Positions 56,315 through 64,000 of a stretch of DNA of 64,000 nucleotides are shown here, piece by piece. Position 1 is the stretch's first letter. Every line of letters begins with the position of its first letter. The position numbers and the translations under genes are program-made. The notes beneath the pieces were generated by a model. That model was given only the letters and a program-made list of their open reading frames with translations, had not been told where the DNA came from and did no database searches. This DNA is from Streptosporangium brasiliense (GTDB lineage Bacteria; Actinomycetota; Actinomycetes; Streptosporangiales; Streptosporangiaceae). Location: positions 8,245,394-8,309,393 of the forward strand of contig NZ_JAUSRB010000002.1 of assembly GCF_030811595.1 (NCBI RefSeq), written 5' to 3'.

Positions 56315-57988
56315 TCAGACGAGTCCTCTGGACGGGTCGGCCGTGAAGGAGACCACGCCCGCGGCGGTGCGGACCCGCACCCTCCCCCCGGAGCAGGAGA
56401 TCTCCGGGTCGGCGGTGCCCGGCACGATCACGGTCAGCAGGGACCTCGCGGCCGGGGAGAGCACCGTCGTGCTCGAGACCCTCCTCAGGTAGCCGGGGGA
56501 GATCTCCTCCGGGCGCACCGACTGACCGCCGATCGGCGTGCACGCGGGCAGCTGGAGCTGGAGCAGCGACGCCTTCCACCGTCCGTCGGCCAGGACCACC
56601 CTCCCGCCCGCCACGGCGGTCGCGTCGAGCCCGGGGCCCAGGTGCCACAGCGGGCGGACCTGCCGTCCCCGCGGCACCGTGTCGAGCACGGCCATCAGGT
56701 CGCCGCCGTGCTCGACCAGCACCGACCGGGTACGGCTGACGCCGTAGGCGTCGTCGGTGAGCCGGAAGGACTGCCGGCCGGGGCCCGTGGCCGCCTGCAG
56801 CAGGCGCGCGGCCGTGCCCTCCCGGAAGCCGGCGCCGACCACGACGGGGACGTTGTGGGCCTGCGGCGAGAGCGTCCACCTCTGGTAGGGCGTCTTCTCG
56901 TAGGAGTGGAAGCCCGCCTCCACCAGGAGGTCGCGCCGCTGTGCGTGGTAGGTCACGCCGAGGTGGTCCTCATGACCGTGGAGCACTCGGCCGGGGCCGA
57001 ACCGGATCGAGTAGTAGGCCGAGCCGGCGTCGTTCCAGGCGGTCCGGCCGAAGACGTAGCCGCCGTCGAAGACCTTCACGGTCTGCCGCTCGGCGGGGAA
57101 TCCCTTCGGGCGCAGGTCGGCGGGGCTGTCGCCGATGGGCGCCAGGCGGCCGTCGGGCTGGGTGGCGTGGGCGACGTAGGTCTCCAGCGACCGCCGGCGC
57201 CGGATGAGGTCGGCGGGGACCGCCACCCCGCAGTCGCGGGCCTCCTCCATCGCGACGCCCAGCCGCTGGTGGACGTAGACCCCGTAGCGGGGAGCCTGCT
57301 CGCGCAGCACGCCCTGCCCGTCGATCGCGAGCCTGGCCGAGGCGCTCATCCGGCGCAGCGCCAGGGCCGTCCAGTCCTGCTCGCCGAAGCGGCAGCCGAT
57401 GGCCAGCAGCGCGATGTCCTGGTCCAGTCCATGGTTGTGGCCACCCTTGTAGAGGGCGGCGTCGGCCAGGATCTCGGCGTGCTCGGCCAGCGTGGCGGCC
57501 AGCCAGTCATCCTTGACGTGGGCGCTGAGGCAGACCAGGGCCGGGGCCCGCAGCGCGACCGGGTGCTCGGCCCAGGCCCACTCGCTGGTGCCGGGCCCGC
57601 CGCGCGGGTTGTCGCGCACCCAGTCCTCGGCGATCTCGACGGCGCGGTCGAGGCGGTCGCGCCGTCCGGTGGCCTCGTAGTCGACGACCAGCCGCCCCAT
57701 CCAGCGCAGCGTGTGCAGGTTCAGCGCCCACGAGCGGTTTCCGTAGGGGTCGATGCGCCAGTCGATGTCCCTGCCCAGGTCGACCGGGGGAAGACCGACG
57801 AAGGCGAGCCGTCCGCTCATCGCGTCGGTCGCCGGCACGGTGGAGAACTGGTCGCCCTGGCAGGTGACCTTGCCCCGGCTCTCGGCCAGGGAGAGCTTGG
57901 CCGGCCCGCAGGCCAGGAGGGTCAGGAAGGTCAGGAAGGCCAGGGTGAGGACACCCAGGCCGATGGTCCCCCGTCGTATAGCAAGCAA
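56315..57988 (-). CDS. Heparinase II/III-like lipoprotein (polysaccharide lyase type)
   Basis: The 557-residue protein starts at TTG 57988; an in-frame stop lies five codons upstream and GGAG is 7 nt before it, which decides the start. The N-terminus has a signal sequence with a lipobox-like LLAC. The alpha-toroid part (WALNLHTLRWMGRLVVDYEA; SEWAWAEHPVALRAPALVCL; YKGGHNHGLDQDIALLAIGC) and the C-terminal beta-sandwich (HGHEDHLGVTYHAQRRDLLV EAGFHSYE) match heparinase II/III enzymes that cut uronate-containing polysaccharides. The His-containing GGHNHG and HGHEDH segments are candidate active-site parts. Confidence 0.85.
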   Translation of the reverse strand: MLAIRRGTIGLGVLTLAFLTFLTLLACGPAKLSLAESRGKVTCQGDQFSTVPATDAMSGRLAFVGLPPVDLGRDIDWRIDPYGNRSWALNLHTLRWMGRLVVDYEATGRRDRLDRAVEIAEDWVRDNPRGGPGTSEWAWAEHPVALRAPALVCLSAHVKDDWLAATLAEHAEILADAALYKGGHNHGLDQDIALLAIGCRFGEQDWTALALRRMSASARLAIDGQGVLREQAPRYGVYVHQRLGVAMEEARDCGVAVPADLIRRRRSLETYVAHATQPDGRLAPIGDSPADLRPKGFPAERQTVKVFDGGYVFGRTAWNDAGSAYYSIRFGPGRVLHGHEDHLGVTYHAQRRDLLVEAGFHSYEKTPYQRWTLSPQAHNVPVVVGAGFREGTAARLLQAATGPGRQSFRLTDDAYGVSRTRSVLVEHGGDLMAVLDTVPRGRQVRPLWHLGPGLDATAVAGGRVVLADGRWKASLLQLQLPACTPIGGQSVRPEEISPGYLRRVSSTTVLSPAARSLLTVIVPGTADPEISCSGGRVRVRTAAGVVSFTADPSRGLV

Positions 57989-58341
57989 GCGTTTGCTCCA
58001 TTAATAGGCGCGAGCGGCCCCTGCGCGCTCGCGACATGGAAAGAAGACGACATCCCCGGCGAGGCGAGGCCCCTCACCCCGCCGGGTGTCTCAGGAAGCC
58101 CCGAGGGGCCCCGGACGGCCGTGCGCCGCACGCCCGGCCGACGTTCTGATCATGAACCGTTAGATGCGCGATCCCCCGGAGTTGTTCTCCGCCGGACGGT
58201 CTTTTCGGCCCCGGGACCGGCGGGGCCGGACGCGGCCCGGGCCGCCGATCCCCGGAACGGCCCGCCCGCACGGCTCCGCGGGACATCCACCCCGGCGGAG
58301 TCCCGCCGGAGATCCACCCCGCACCGGACTTGAGAAATAAA

Positions 58342-58355
58342 ACCCCCTAGGGGTA
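58342..58355. promoter_or_regulatory. CsoR-type copper operator 1
   Basis: ACCCCCTAGGGGTA contains the symmetric CCCCTAGGGG core. CsoR copper-sensing repressors bind G/C-tract palindromes of the TACCCC...GGGGTA kind. It lies about 55 bp upstream of the first copper chaperone gene. No csoR gene is in the window. Confidence 0.65.
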
Positions 58356-58372
58356 TGTTACTGCCGCAGCGA

Positions 58373-58387
58373 TACCCCACCGGGGTA
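58373..58387. promoter_or_regulatory. CsoR-type copper operator 2
   Basis: TACCCC-ACC-GGGGTA is a perfect 6-bp inverted repeat with a 3-bp centre, 20 bp before the start of the HMA-domain gene. With operator 1 it gives two sites about 30 bp apart, fitting stacked CsoR tetramers. Confidence 0.75.
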
Positions 58388-58406
58388 CAGGCGATAGGAG
58401 AATCCC

Positions 58407-58694
58407 ATGTGCACGGCATGTGCGTGCGGCACCCAGGACAGCGCCTCCACGCAGGCGGCGGCGGTCGGCGCGGACGCGAGCGTCTACACGGTCAGCGGGA
58501 TGACCTGCGGCCACTGCGTCTCGTCGGTCTCCTCCGAGATCGGCAAGGTCGGCGGCGTCACCGGCGTCCAGGTCGACCTGGCGAGCGGCTCGGTCTCCGT
58601 CAGCGGAGCGGGCTTCTCCGACGAGGACATCCGCGCGGCGGTGGAGCGGGCGGGCTACACGCCGACCGGCGCCGCACCCGTCGGCGCCTTCTAG
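58407..58694 (+). CDS. Heavy-metal-associated (CopZ-like) protein
   Basis: The 95-residue protein has an HMA fold with the metal motif GMTCGHC. An extra N-terminal Cys cluster (MCTACACG) could bind a second metal ion or serve as a delivery site. Family proteins carry Cu(I) to CopA-type ATPases in the cytoplasm. It is the first gene behind the two copper operators. Confidence 0.9.
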   Translation: MCTACACGTQDSASTQAAAVGADASVYTVSGMTCGHCVSSVSSEIGKVGGVTGVQVDLASGSVSVSGAGFSDEDIRAAVERAGYTPTGAAPVGAF

Positions 58695-58863
58695 AGAAAG
58701 GCGCGTCCCTGGGAGAACGTCCCGGGACGCGCGTCCCGGAGAACAGGGGGTGGGCGCGCATCGGCGTGCACGCCCACCCGCGGGGCCGGTCCGACTCCGA
58801 TCACACCAACCCCCACGACGCATCCTGCCACCCGGCGAGGATGCGAGGAATCAGGAGTGCGGC

Positions 58864-60297
58864 ATGAACGCCGTCAATCCACGCAGGTGGCAGGCACTCA
58901 TCGTGCTCGCCGCCGCGCAGTTCATGGTCATCATGGACACCTCCATCATCGGCGTCGCGCTGCCGGACATGCAGCGCGACCTCGGCTTCTCCCAGGGCGA
59001 CCTGCAGTGGGTCTTCAACGCCTACGTCATCGCCTTCGGCGGCCTGCTGCTGCTCGGCGGGCGGCTGTCGGACCTGCTCGGCGCCCGCAAGATCTTCACC
59101 GTCGGCTGGGTCATCCTGATCGCCGGCTCGATCGTCGCCGCGGCGGCGGGCAACGCCTGGGTCGAGATCGTCGGCCGCGGCGTCCAGGGAATCGGCGGCG
59201 CGCTCATCGCCCCCGCCTCGATGACCCTGCTCATGATGCTCTTCGGGCACAACCCGCGCGAGCTGGGCAAGGCCATGGCCCTGTACGGCGCCGCCGCGCC
59301 GGCCGGCGGCACCGCCGGAGTGTTCCTCGGCGGAGTGATCACGCAGTACCTGAGCTGGCCGTGGGTCTTCATCGTCTACGTGCCGATCGGTCTGGCCACC
59401 CTGGCCGCCGTCCCCGCCCTGCTGCCCGCCGTCCAGGGCAGGCGCGGCTCGGTCGACGTGCTGGGCGCCGTCTCCGTCACCGCGGGGATCGCCCTGGCCG
59501 TCTACGCCATCGTCCGCGCTCCCGAACAGGGCTGGAGCTCACCGGCCACGCTGCTGGAGCTGGCTGGAGCGATCGCGCTGCTGGCGCTGTTCCTGGTGAT
59601 CCAGCGCACCGTCCGAGAGCCGCTCATGCCGCTCGGCATCTGGCGCACCCCGGGCCTGGCGCCGGCCAACCTGGCGATGGCGCTGCTCGGCGCGGCGTGG
59701 ATCCCGATGTGGTACTTCCTCAACCTCTACCTGCAGCAGGTCCTGGGCTACGGCGCCTTCGCCAGCGGGGCCGCGCTGCTGCCGATGACCATCGCGATCA
59801 TGATCTTCATGATCGGCATCACCGCCCGGCTGCTGGGACGCTTCGGCGCCAAGCCGCTCATCGTCCTGGGCCTGCTCGTGCTGGCCGCCGGCGTGGCGGG
59901 ACTGTCCCTGGTGCGGCCGGACGGGGCGTTCGCCTCCGACGTGCTGCCGGCGTCGCTGGTCGCGGCGGTCGGCATGTCGCTGGCCTACATCCCGGCGATG
60001 ATGTCGGCCATGTCGGGGGTGCGGCCGGAGGAGAGCGGCCTGGCCTCGGGCATCGTCAACACCACCTACCAGGTCGGCTCGGCTCTCGGGCTCGCGGTCA
60101 TGACCGCGATCGCCACCTCCCGGGGCGCCGCCGAGCTGGGAGATCTCCCCAGGCTGACCGAGGGCTTCCAGGGTGCCTTCATCGGCGCCGGAGCGGTCGC
60201 GGCCGCGGGAGCCGCGCTCACCCTGCTGCTCATGCGCAGAGCCAGGTCGGCGGCCCCGGCGGAGGCCGGGACACAGGCGGACTCGCTCGGCGTGTAG
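58864..60297 (+). CDS. MFS transporter, DHA2 (14-segment) family
   Basis: The 477-residue membrane protein has the family blocks LDTSIIGVALP-like (IMDTSIIGVALPDMQRDLGF), FGGLLLLGGRLSDLLGARKI and motif C AAPAGGTAGVFLGGVITQYL, as in EmrB/QacA drug:proton antiporters. Its place between two copper-chaperone genes is unusual; it may simply be an inserted efflux gene, or export a metal-chelating compound. ATG 58864 was chosen over longer readings because membrane segment 1 begins directly after it. Confidence 0.88.
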   Translation: MNAVNPRRWQALIVLAAAQFMVIMDTSIIGVALPDMQRDLGFSQGDLQWVFNAYVIAFGGLLLLGGRLSDLLGARKIFTVGWVILIAGSIVAAAAGNAWVEIVGRGVQGIGGALIAPASMTLLMMLFGHNPRELGKAMALYGAAAPAGGTAGVFLGGVITQYLSWPWVFIVYVPIGLATLAAVPALLPAVQGRRGSVDVLGAVSVTAGIALAVYAIVRAPEQGWSSPATLLELAGAIALLALFLVIQRTVREPLMPLGIWRTPGLAPANLAMALLGAAWIPMWYFLNLYLQQVLGYGAFASGAALLPMTIAIMIFMIGITARLLGRFGAKPLIVLGLLVLAAGVAGLSLVRPDGAFASDVLPASLVAAVGMSLAYIPAMMSAMSGVRPEESGLASGIVNTTYQVGSALGLAVMTAIATSRGAAELGDLPRLTEGFQGAFIGAGAVAAAGAALTLLLMRRARSAAPAEAGTQADSLGV

Positions 60298-60407
60298 TCA
60301 TCCGGGGTGCGCGCACCGCGCGCACCCCTGCCATCGCCCGCCTCATCCGCTCCTGACCAGCACACCAAGCACGTGAACCACGAAGGCCCAGAGGAGAAGT
60401 GATCGAC

Positions 60408-60620
60408 ATGACCACCACCACATACACCGTCACGGGCATGACCTGCGGCCACTGCGTCAGCTCGGTCACCGAAGAGGTCAGCGAGGTCCCGGGCGTCACC
60501 AACGTCGAGGTCGACCTGGCCACCGGCCTGCTCACCGTCGACAGCGAGGGCCGGATCGACGGCTCCGCGATCATCGCCGCCGTCGAGGAGGCGGGGTACG
60601 GAGTGGTGACCCCGTCATGA
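60408..60620 (+). CDS. copZ: Copper chaperone CopZ
   Basis: The 70-residue HMA protein (TTTTYTVTGMTCGHCVSSVT) is the minimal CopZ length. ATG 60408 is preferred to GTG 60399 because AGGAG lies at 60392-60396. It shares the metal loop sequence GMTCGHCVSSV with the larger HMA protein at 58407, so the two are probably duplicates. It overlaps the next gene by ATGA. Confidence 0.92.
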   Translation: MTTTTYTVTGMTCGHCVSSVTEEVSEVPGVTNVEVDLATGLLTVDSEGRIDGSAIIAAVEEAGYGVVTPS

Positions 60621-61151
60621 ACACACCCGCGAAGCTCGGAGCCTACGCCCTCGGACTCGCCGTGATCCTCGGCGGAGCCCTGGGACCACGCGCCCAAGGC
60701 GCTGCCCGCGGCCGGCCGTACGGCCACGGTCGACGGCCACACCGTCACCCTCGACGGCGACCTGGTCCCCGGCGCCTCCAGTAAGCTGAATCTCAAGGTG
60801 AGCAAGGACGGCAAGCCGGTCACCGATCTGCAGCCCTACCTGGGCGCCTACGGCCACCTGGTCGCGCTGCGCACCGGAGACCTGGCCTATCTGCACGTGC
60901 ACCCCGACGGGGAGCCGGGCGACGGCAGGACCGCTCCGGGCCCGGAGATCACCTTCTACGCCGAGGTGCCCAGCAGGGGCGACTACCGTCTCTTCCTGGA
61001 CTTCCAGCACGAGGGGACCGTGCGCACCGCGGACTTCACCCTCGGCGCGGGGACGTCCACGGCGGCTACCGCGACGCCCACGCCGAGCGCTACGCCGAAG
61101 CCCGCCCCGGACCCCACGGAGTCCGCGGAACACGGCAGCCACAACCACTGA
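60617..61151 (+). pseudogene. Exported copper-locus protein, frameshifted
   Basis: ATG 60617 opens an export-signal-like start (MNTPAKLGAYALGLAVILGG) but soon leaves the homologous frame. From about 60684 another frame reads DHAPKALPAAGRTATVDGHT and continues to SKDGKPVTDLQPYLGAYGHL ... LAYLHVHPDGEPGDG ... RLFLDFQHEGTVRTADFTL, a conserved secreted protein found beside CopZ and CopA in actinobacteria. The C-terminus is His-containing (ESAEHGSHNH). One frameshift, or a deletion with frameshift, near 60680 disrupts the gene unless it is a sequencing error. Confidence 0.75.
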
Positions 61152-61182
61152 CACCTGGCATGACGGACGGAAGGAGCAGGTG

Positions 61183-63420
61183 ATGTCCCCCCTCACCGAC
61201 GACAGACCCCAAGGCGCGGTCGAACTTTCGATCGGCGGCATGACCTGCGCGTCCTGCGCCAACCGGATCGAGCGCAAGCTGAACAAGCTCGACGGCGTGA
61301 CCGCGACCGTCAACTACGCCACCGAGAAGGCCAAGGTCACCTTCCCCGAAGGGCTCGACCCCCAGGCGCTGGTCGCCGAGGTGGAGAAGGCCGGCTACAG
61401 CGCCGAGCTGCCCGCTCCGCCCAGCGCCGAAGGCGCGCCGGCCGAGCCCCAGGACGAGCTCCGGCCGCTGCGCAACCGGCTGATCACCTCCCTGGTGCTC
61501 GCCGTACCGGTGATCGCGATGGCGATGATCCCGGCCCTGCAGTTCACCAACTGGCAGTGGCTGTCGCTGACCCTCGCCGCGCCGGTCGTGGTCTACGCCG
61601 GCTGGCCCTTCCACCGGGCAGCCTGGACCAACCTGCGCCACGGCGCGGCCACCATGGACACCCTGGTCTCGCTCGGCACCGTCGCGGCGCTCGGCTGGTC
61701 GCTGTGGGCGCTGTTCTTCGGCAGCGCGGGCACCCCCGGCATGACGCACCCGTTCGCCTTCACCATCGAGCGCACCGACGGCTCCGGCAACATCTATCTT
61801 GAGGCCGCCGCGGGCGTGACGGCCTTCATCCTGGCCGGACGTTACTTCGAGGCCCGCTCCAAGCGGCGGGCGGGAGCGGCCCTGCGCGCCCTGCTGGAGC
61901 TCGGCGCCAAGGACGTCGCCGTACTGCGTGACGGCCGCGAGATCCGGATCCCCTCCGACCAGCTCAAGGTCGGCGACAGGTTCGTGGTCCGGCCCGGCGA
62001 GAAGATCGCCACCGACGGCGTGGTCGAGGAGGGCTCCTCCGCCGTCGACGCCTCCATGCTGACCGGCGAGTCGGTGCCGGTGGAGGTACGGCCCGGCGAC
62101 ACCGTGACCGGCGCGACCGTCAACGCCGGCGGACGCCTGGTCGTCCGCGCCACCCGGGTCGGCTCCGACACCCAGCTCGCCCAGATGGCCCGCCTGGTGG
62201 AGGAGGCCCAGACCGGCAAGGCCGCCGTGCAACGGCTGGCCGACCGCATCTCCGGGATCTTCGTCCCGATCGTGATCGCGCTGGCTCTCGGCACCCTCGG
62301 CTTCTGGCTCGGCACCGGCGGCGGCGCCGGCGCCGCCTTCACCGCGGCGGTGGCCGTGCTGATCATCGCCTGCCCCTGCGCCCTGGGCCTGGCCACCCCC
62401 ACCGCGCTGCTGGTGGGCACCGGCCGCGGCGCCCAGCTCGGCATCCTGATCAAGGGACCCGAGGTGCTGGAGTCCACCCGCGCCATCGACACCGTCGTGC
62501 TCGACAAGACCGGCACCGTCACCGAGGGCCGGATGACCCTGGCCGAGGTGCACCTCGCCGACGGCGAGGACCGCGCCGAGGTGCTGCGCCTGGCCGGCGC
62601 CCTGGAGCACGCCTCCGAGCACCCCATCGCCCAGGCCATCGCCCGGGGCGCCGCCGACCAGGTGGGCGAGCTGCCCGCGCCGGAGGACTTCGCCAACGTC
62701 GAAGGGCTCGGCGTCCAGGGCACCGTCGACGGGCACGCCGTCCTCGTCGGCCGCCCCCGCCTGCTGGCCGAGTGGTCCCAGCACCTGCCCGCCGAGCTGG
62801 AGCGCAAGCTGGCCGAGGCCCAGGCGGCCGGCCGTACCGCCGTCGCGGTCGGCTGGGACGGCCGGGCCCGCGCGGTCCTCACCGTCGCCGACACCGTCAA
62901 GCCGACCTCGGCGGAGGCGATCAGGCAGCTGCGCGGCCTGGGACTGACCCCGGTCCTGCTCACCGGCGACAACGAGGCCGTCGCCCGGTCCGTGGCGGCC
63001 GAGGTGGGCATCGACGAGGTGATCGCCGAGGTGCTGCCCGCCGACAAGGTCGACGTGGTCAAGCGCCTGCAGGCCGAGGGCCGGTCGGTGGCCATGGTCG
63101 GCGACGGCGTCAACGACGCCGCCGCGCTCGCCCAGGCCGACCTCGGCCTGGCCATGGGCACCGGCACCGACGCGGCCATCGAGGCCTCCGACCTCACCCT
63201 GGTCCGCGGCGACCTGCGGGTGGCCGCCGACGCGATCCGCCTGTCCCGCCGCACCCTGCGCACCATCAAGGGCAACCTGTTCTGGGCCTTCGCCTACAAC
63301 GTGGCCGCCCTCCCGCTGGCCGCCCTCGGCCTGCTCAACCCGATGATCGCCGGAGCCGCGATGGCCTTCTCCTCGGTCTTCGTGGTGACCAACAGCCTGC
63401 GGCTGCGCGGCTTCAAGTAA
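61183..63420 (+). CDS. copA: Copper-exporting P1B-type ATPase CopA
   Basis: The 745-residue pump has one N-terminal HMA domain (GMTCASCANRIERKLNKLDG), membrane helix motif ACPCALGLATPTA for Cu(I) transport, the phosphorylation site DKTGTVTEG, the HP motif EHASEHPIAQA, and the hinge GDGVNDAAALAQADLGLAMG. It expels Cu(I) at the cost of ATP. AAGGAG 7 nt before ATG 61183 sets the start. CopZ, encoded just upstream, is the expected donor. Confidence 0.95.
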   Translation: MSPLTDDRPQGAVELSIGGMTCASCANRIERKLNKLDGVTATVNYATEKAKVTFPEGLDPQALVAEVEKAGYSAELPAPPSAEGAPAEPQDELRPLRNRLITSLVLAVPVIAMAMIPALQFTNWQWLSLTLAAPVVVYAGWPFHRAAWTNLRHGAATMDTLVSLGTVAALGWSLWALFFGSAGTPGMTHPFAFTIERTDGSGNIYLEAAAGVTAFILAGRYFEARSKRRAGAALRALLELGAKDVAVLRDGREIRIPSDQLKVGDRFVVRPGEKIATDGVVEEGSSAVDASMLTGESVPVEVRPGDTVTGATVNAGGRLVVRATRVGSDTQLAQMARLVEEAQTGKAAVQRLADRISGIFVPIVIALALGTLGFWLGTGGGAGAAFTAAVAVLIIACPCALGLATPTALLVGTGRGAQLGILIKGPEVLESTRAIDTVVLDKTGTVTEGRMTLAEVHLADGEDRAEVLRLAGALEHASEHPIAQAIARGAADQVGELPAPEDFANVEGLGVQGTVDGHAVLVGRPRLLAEWSQHLPAELERKLAEAQAAGRTAVAVGWDGRARAVLTVADTVKPTSAEAIRQLRGLGLTPVLLTGDNEAVARSVAAEVGIDEVIAEVLPADKVDVVKRLQAEGRSVAMVGDGVNDAAALAQADLGLAMGTGTDAAIEASDLTLVRGDLRVAADAIRLSRRTLRTIKGNLFWAFAYNVAALPLAALGLLNPMIAGAAMAFSSVFVVTNSLRLRGFK

Positions 63421-63447
63421 GCCGCCGGTTCAAACGAGCAAGGCGCC

Positions 63448-63482
63448 GTGACGGCCTCCAGCCTGACGCCGGGGGCCGTCAC
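63448..63482 (+). terminator. Hairpin after copA
   Basis: GTGACGGCC (63448-63456) pairs perfectly with GGCCGTCAC (63474-63482) across a 17-nt loop, 28 bp after the copA stop. There is no U tract. Confidence 0.7.
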
Positions 63483-63543
63483 GCCGCTGTCCGGGGTATG
63501 GGCAGGCGGCGACCCTCCCAATTCGCGGAGATCCCTTGCAGAT

Positions 63544-63565
63544 AAACGATAGGTTGCTACCGTTT
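63544..63565. promoter_or_regulatory. TetR-like palindromic operator upstream of the P450 gene
   Basis: AAACGATAG-GTTG-CTACCGTTT is a 9-bp inverted repeat with one mismatch, in A/T-rich sequence 42 bp before the P450 start. The shape suits a TetR-family dimer. No regulator gene is visible before the window ends. Confidence 0.6.
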
Positions 63566-63607
63566 TGTGCGAGAGCGGTCTGGACGGCGAGTCATCCAGG
63601 GGGTTGC

Positions 63608-64000
63608 ATGAGCGAGTCTCCGACTCTGCCGCTGCACATGCGGCGGGCAGGGTTCGATCCTGATCCGGAACTGGCGGCGCTGCGCGACGGGGAGGGGGTC
63701 AGGCGCGTCAGCACGCCGTTCGGCGTCGACGCCTGGCTGGTCACCCGCTACGCGGACGTGCGCGCGGTGTTGGGCGACGCCGAGCGGTTCGGCATCGCCC
63801 AGCAGAGCGCCATCCGCATGCCGGACGCGCCGAAGCTGAGCCCGGAGGAGATCGCCGCGATGCGGGCGGGCAACCTGCTCGCGTTCGACCCTCCCGAGCA
63901 CACCCGGCTGCGCCGGATCCTGACGCCGGAGTTCACCATCCGCCGGATGCGGCGGCTGGAACCGCGGATCAGGCGCATCGTCGTACTATCAAACATGGGA
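63608..64000 (+). CDS. Cytochrome P450, 5' part only
   Basis: ATG 63608 opens a frame running off the window (131 codons). It shows typical bacterial P450 N-terminal features: WLVTRYADVRAVLGDAERFG and the C-helix motif LLAFDPPEHTRLRRILTPEF. The heme-binding cysteine lies outside the window. The last 15-18 bases (ending TCAAACATGGGA) are A/T-rich and turn the expected RIRRIVxxxLD into VVLSNMG, so sequence quality or a contig end at 64000 should be considered. Confidence 0.85.
   Translation, partial: MSESPTLPLHMRRAGFDPDPELAALRDGEGVRRVSTPFGVDAWLVTRYADVRAVLGDAERFGIAQQSAIRMPDAPKLSPEEIAAMRAGNLLAFDPPEHTRLRRILTPEFTIRRMRRLEPRIRRIVVLSNMG

Overview
The window is GC-rich throughout, with GTG starts, overlapping operons, WhiB- and MmyB-type regulators and 351-residue luciferase-like monooxygenases. 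This fits a filamentous actinomycete, most likely of the Streptosporangiales; the order is an inference, since no rRNA or other phylogenetic marker is present.

Layout. 1-4019: the end of a natural-product cassette (VioC/AsnO-type 2-oxoglutarate oxygenase, SbnB-like and SbnA-like enzymes that would make L-2,3-diaminopropionate, and a fold-III PLP decarboxylase). 4011-5262: a DUF2267 protein and a phosphoribosyltransferase. 5428-9043: a three-subunit molybdenum hydroxylase of the PaoABC type. 9221-10444: a glutathione-independent formaldehyde dehydrogenase. 10954-14099: selB and selA.

14115-39411 is the most notable part. The intact selenocysteine tRNA gene (selC, minus strand, 39316-39411) sits beside selD. 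Three degenerate copies of its 3' half lie at 14115-14160 (15 bp upstream of selA), 14879-14947 and 26804-26865. The simplest reading is that selB-selA-selC-selD was once one compact locus, and that about 25 kb was added stepwise at the 3' end of selC. The outermost copy is then the displaced original 3' end, and the inner copies are att sites between tandem elements. The inserted DNA carries a small secreted protein, a whiB remnant, a large secreted multidomain protein with a NucA/NucB-type DNase end and one frameshift, a graspetide (omega-ester peptide) cluster with an isoaspartyl-methyltransferase-like enzyme, a LacI-controlled sugar ABC importer with a Cys/Met-type PLP enzyme, and a GntR-controlled phosphonate uptake and breakdown cassette. 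No intact integrase is visible.

39517-45841 completes the selenium system: selD, then a formate dehydrogenase operon (fdhA, fdhB, NrfD-like anchor). The catalytic subunit has an in-frame UGA at 45283-45281 followed by a hairpin with a GGUCU loop at the same spacing as in E. coli fdhF. The window therefore holds selA, selB, selC, selD and their selenoprotein client.

46101-64000: two paralogous LLM flavoproteins, an MmyB-like regulator, a transposase-derived protein whose catalytic residues look lost, a secreted protein, a membrane RCK protein with a C-terminal RyR domain, an APC permease, a heparinase-like lipoprotein, a copper locus (two HMA chaperones, an MFS transporter, a frameshifted exported protein, CopA, two CsoR-type operators) and the start of a cytochrome P450 cut by the window end.
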